Made by a program: the position numbers and the translations under genes. Positions 63,178 through 64,000 of a stretch of DNA of 64,000 nucleotides are shown piece by piece. The first letter of the stretch is position 1. The number at the start of each line of letters is the position of its first letter. This stretch comes from Rhizobium subbaraonis (GTDB lineage: Bacteria; Pseudomonadota; Alphaproteobacteria; Rhizobiales; Rhizobiaceae), in assembly GCF_900220975.1 (NCBI RefSeq), contig NZ_OBQD01000015.1, positions 89,730 through 153,729 on the forward strand. Reading direction: 5' to 3'. Under the pieces are notes generated by a model, which saw only the letters and a list, made by a program, of their open reading frames with translations, had not been told where the DNA came from and made no database searches.

Positions 63178-63684
63178 ATGAAGTCCCTCGAAATCCTGGT
63201 CGAACGGATCATCCTTTCCAGCCGGTGGATTCTCGTCGCGCTCTATCTGGGGCTTGTGGCGGCGCTTGCAGTCTACGCCGTGTCCTTCGCCTACAAGCTC
63301 CTCAAGGTTGCAAAGAATGCCTTCGTGTTCGACGACGCGGACATGATCCTTGCCATGCTGGGCCTGATCGACGCCGCGCTGGTGGCAAGCCTCATCCTGA
63401 TGGTGATGATCTCCGGCTACGAGAATTTCGTCAGCCGCTTCGACGAGGCGGAAGCCGACGTTTCCTTCCTCGGCAAGCTCGATTCCGGCAGCCTGAAGAT
63501 CAAGGTAGCCTCGTCGATCGTGGCCATCTCGTCGATCCACCTTTTGCAGGTGTTCCTGAATGCCCAGCAATATACCGACATGCAGCTGATGTGGTTGACC
63601 TTCATGCATCTCGCCTTCGTCATCTCGGCGGTCCTGCTCGGCTACCTCGAGAGGATCATGACCCAGTTGAAGATCAAGGCCTGA
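63178..63684 (+). CDS. YqhA/UPF0114-family membrane protein
   Basis: A 168-residue inner-membrane protein with about four hydrophobic segments (WILVALYLGLVAALAVYAV; MILAMLGLIDAALVASLILM; VASSIVAISSIHLLQVF; LAFVISAVLLGYLERIM). The family hallmarks SRWILVALYLGL and GYENFVSRFDEA are present. The function is not established. ATG 63178 follows GGAGCCGCCC. It is a separate unit from phnN, 116 bases apart, and ends at a strong terminator. Confidence 0.9.
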   Translation: MKSLEILVERIILSSRWILVALYLGLVAALAVYAVSFAYKLLKVAKNAFVFDDADMILAMLGLIDAALVASLILMVMISGYENFVSRFDEAEADVSFLGKLDSGSLKIKVASSIVAISSIHLLQVFLNAQQYTDMQLMWLTFMHLAFVISAVLLGYLERIMTQLKIKA

Positions 63685-63717
63685 CCTGTCCGCTGGTGGA
63701 TAGGTGAAGACCTAGAA

Positions 63718-63750
63718 AGGGCGCCGCGGGAGACCACCGGCGCCCTTTTT
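63718..63750 (+). terminator. intrinsic terminator of the YqhA-type gene
   Basis: AGGGCGCCG pairs with CGGCGCCCT over an 11-base loop and runs into TTTTT. Confidence 0.85.
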
Positions 63751-63879
63751 GCGTCCTGAGGCGGGGGTACGGGCGTGCCTTGGCCAGGCATGGGAGCTTA
63801 GTTTTGGTTTGTTTTGTGATGTTTGAGAATTTTTGGGATCAGGATTGCTGGAAAACCGGGGTTTTGGTTTGGGTGTGGG

Positions 63880-63939
63880 GAAAAATTTCAAAAAACTGTC
63901 ATTTGGGCTGTTGACTTGTTTTGTGTTGGGCCGTAGAAA
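63880..63939 (+). promoter_or_regulatory. strong rRNA-type promoter candidate
   Basis: TTGACT (63911-63916), a 17-base spacer and TAGAAA (63934-63939). An A/T tract (AAAAATTTCAAAAAACTG, 63880-63897) lies 13-31 bases upstream of the -35, like an UP element. Downstream sequence to the window end resembles the leader of a rhizobial rRNA operon as I recall it; no rRNA is inside the window. Confidence 0.55.
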
Positions 63940-64000
63940 CCGCCTCACCAACGAGGGCGGCGGCGCTGCTGGCGACCGACGAACTCGCTCTAAGGTTCTT
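63940..64000 (+). other. start of an untranslated leader, probably rRNA operon
   Basis: The sequence contains CCGCC-N11-GGCGG and a GC-rich run ending in CTCTAAGGTTCTT. No start codon with a ribosome binding site is seen. Interpretation depends on what lies beyond the window edge. Confidence 0.4.

Overview
The window is about 64 kb of GC-rich DNA with the gene content of a Rhizobiaceae chromosome (Sinorhizobium/Ensifer, Rhizobium, Shinella group; genus not decided). Supporting signs are RirA with its three cysteine ligands, a PhyR-NepR pair, an alphaproteobacterial tRNA-His without G-1, Entner-Doudoroff genes in the order zwf-pgl-edd, a phasin, and a CbrA/PdhS-like kinase. From memory, the run aceA - pot - acetoacetyl-CoA synthetase - kinase - phasin - mmsA - iron binding protein - rirA - dpp resembles the Sinorhizobium meliloti chromosome. 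I see no insertion sequence, prophage, integrase or CRISPR array.

Layout. 1-3071 (minus): zwf-pgl-edd, with edd cut by the window edge. 3164-5993 (minus): a gamma-glutamylputrescine oxidase/synthetase-like pair. 6169-12551 (plus): a YhiN-type flavoprotein, a small membrane protein and two chemoreceptors. 12618-17199: a LuxR-type regulator, a small protein, isocitrate lyase and its divergent XRE-family regulator. 17374-21484: a putrescine-type ABC importer (potFGHI), which with the puuA/puuB-like pair suggests import and breakdown of polyamines. 21659-32013: an AsmA-like protein, acetoacetyl-CoA synthetase, a ferric-iron-type permease, a large PAS histidine kinase and a phasin. The synthetase and the phasin share an identical 11-bp PhaR-type box, which ties them to polyhydroxybutyrate metabolism. 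32193-37212: tRNA-His, a cupin, a decayed aldo/keto reductase, an alcohol dehydrogenase, a LysR regulator and methylmalonate-semialdehyde dehydrogenase. 37309-40416: an iron binding protein divergent from rirA, with an Irr-like palindrome between them, then an orphan receiver and a LuxR-type regulator. 40795-46635: dppABCDF and gluconokinase. 46808-49653: RidA, then a general-stress island with phyR, nepR and four tiny stress-type proteins, two of which have clear EcfG-type promoters. 49710-63061: a 13-kb carbon-phosphorus lyase locus (phnF; phnGHIJKL plus acyltransferase; phnCDE1E2; a DUF1045 protein; phnMN). 63178-64000: a YqhA-like membrane protein, a terminator and what looks like a strong rRNA-type promoter with the start of its leader.

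The main points of interest are regulatory and evolutionary. They are the EcfG promoters beside a phyR-nepR pair that lacks an adjacent sigma factor gene, 11-bp-phased Pho boxes ahead of both phn transcription units, a missing phnP that the DUF1045 2H-phosphoesterase might replace, hairpins directly after three binding-protein genes, and an aldo/keto reductase pseudogene whose N- and C-termini are joined by an internal deletion. Gene functions are read from motifs and remembered family features; no database search was made.
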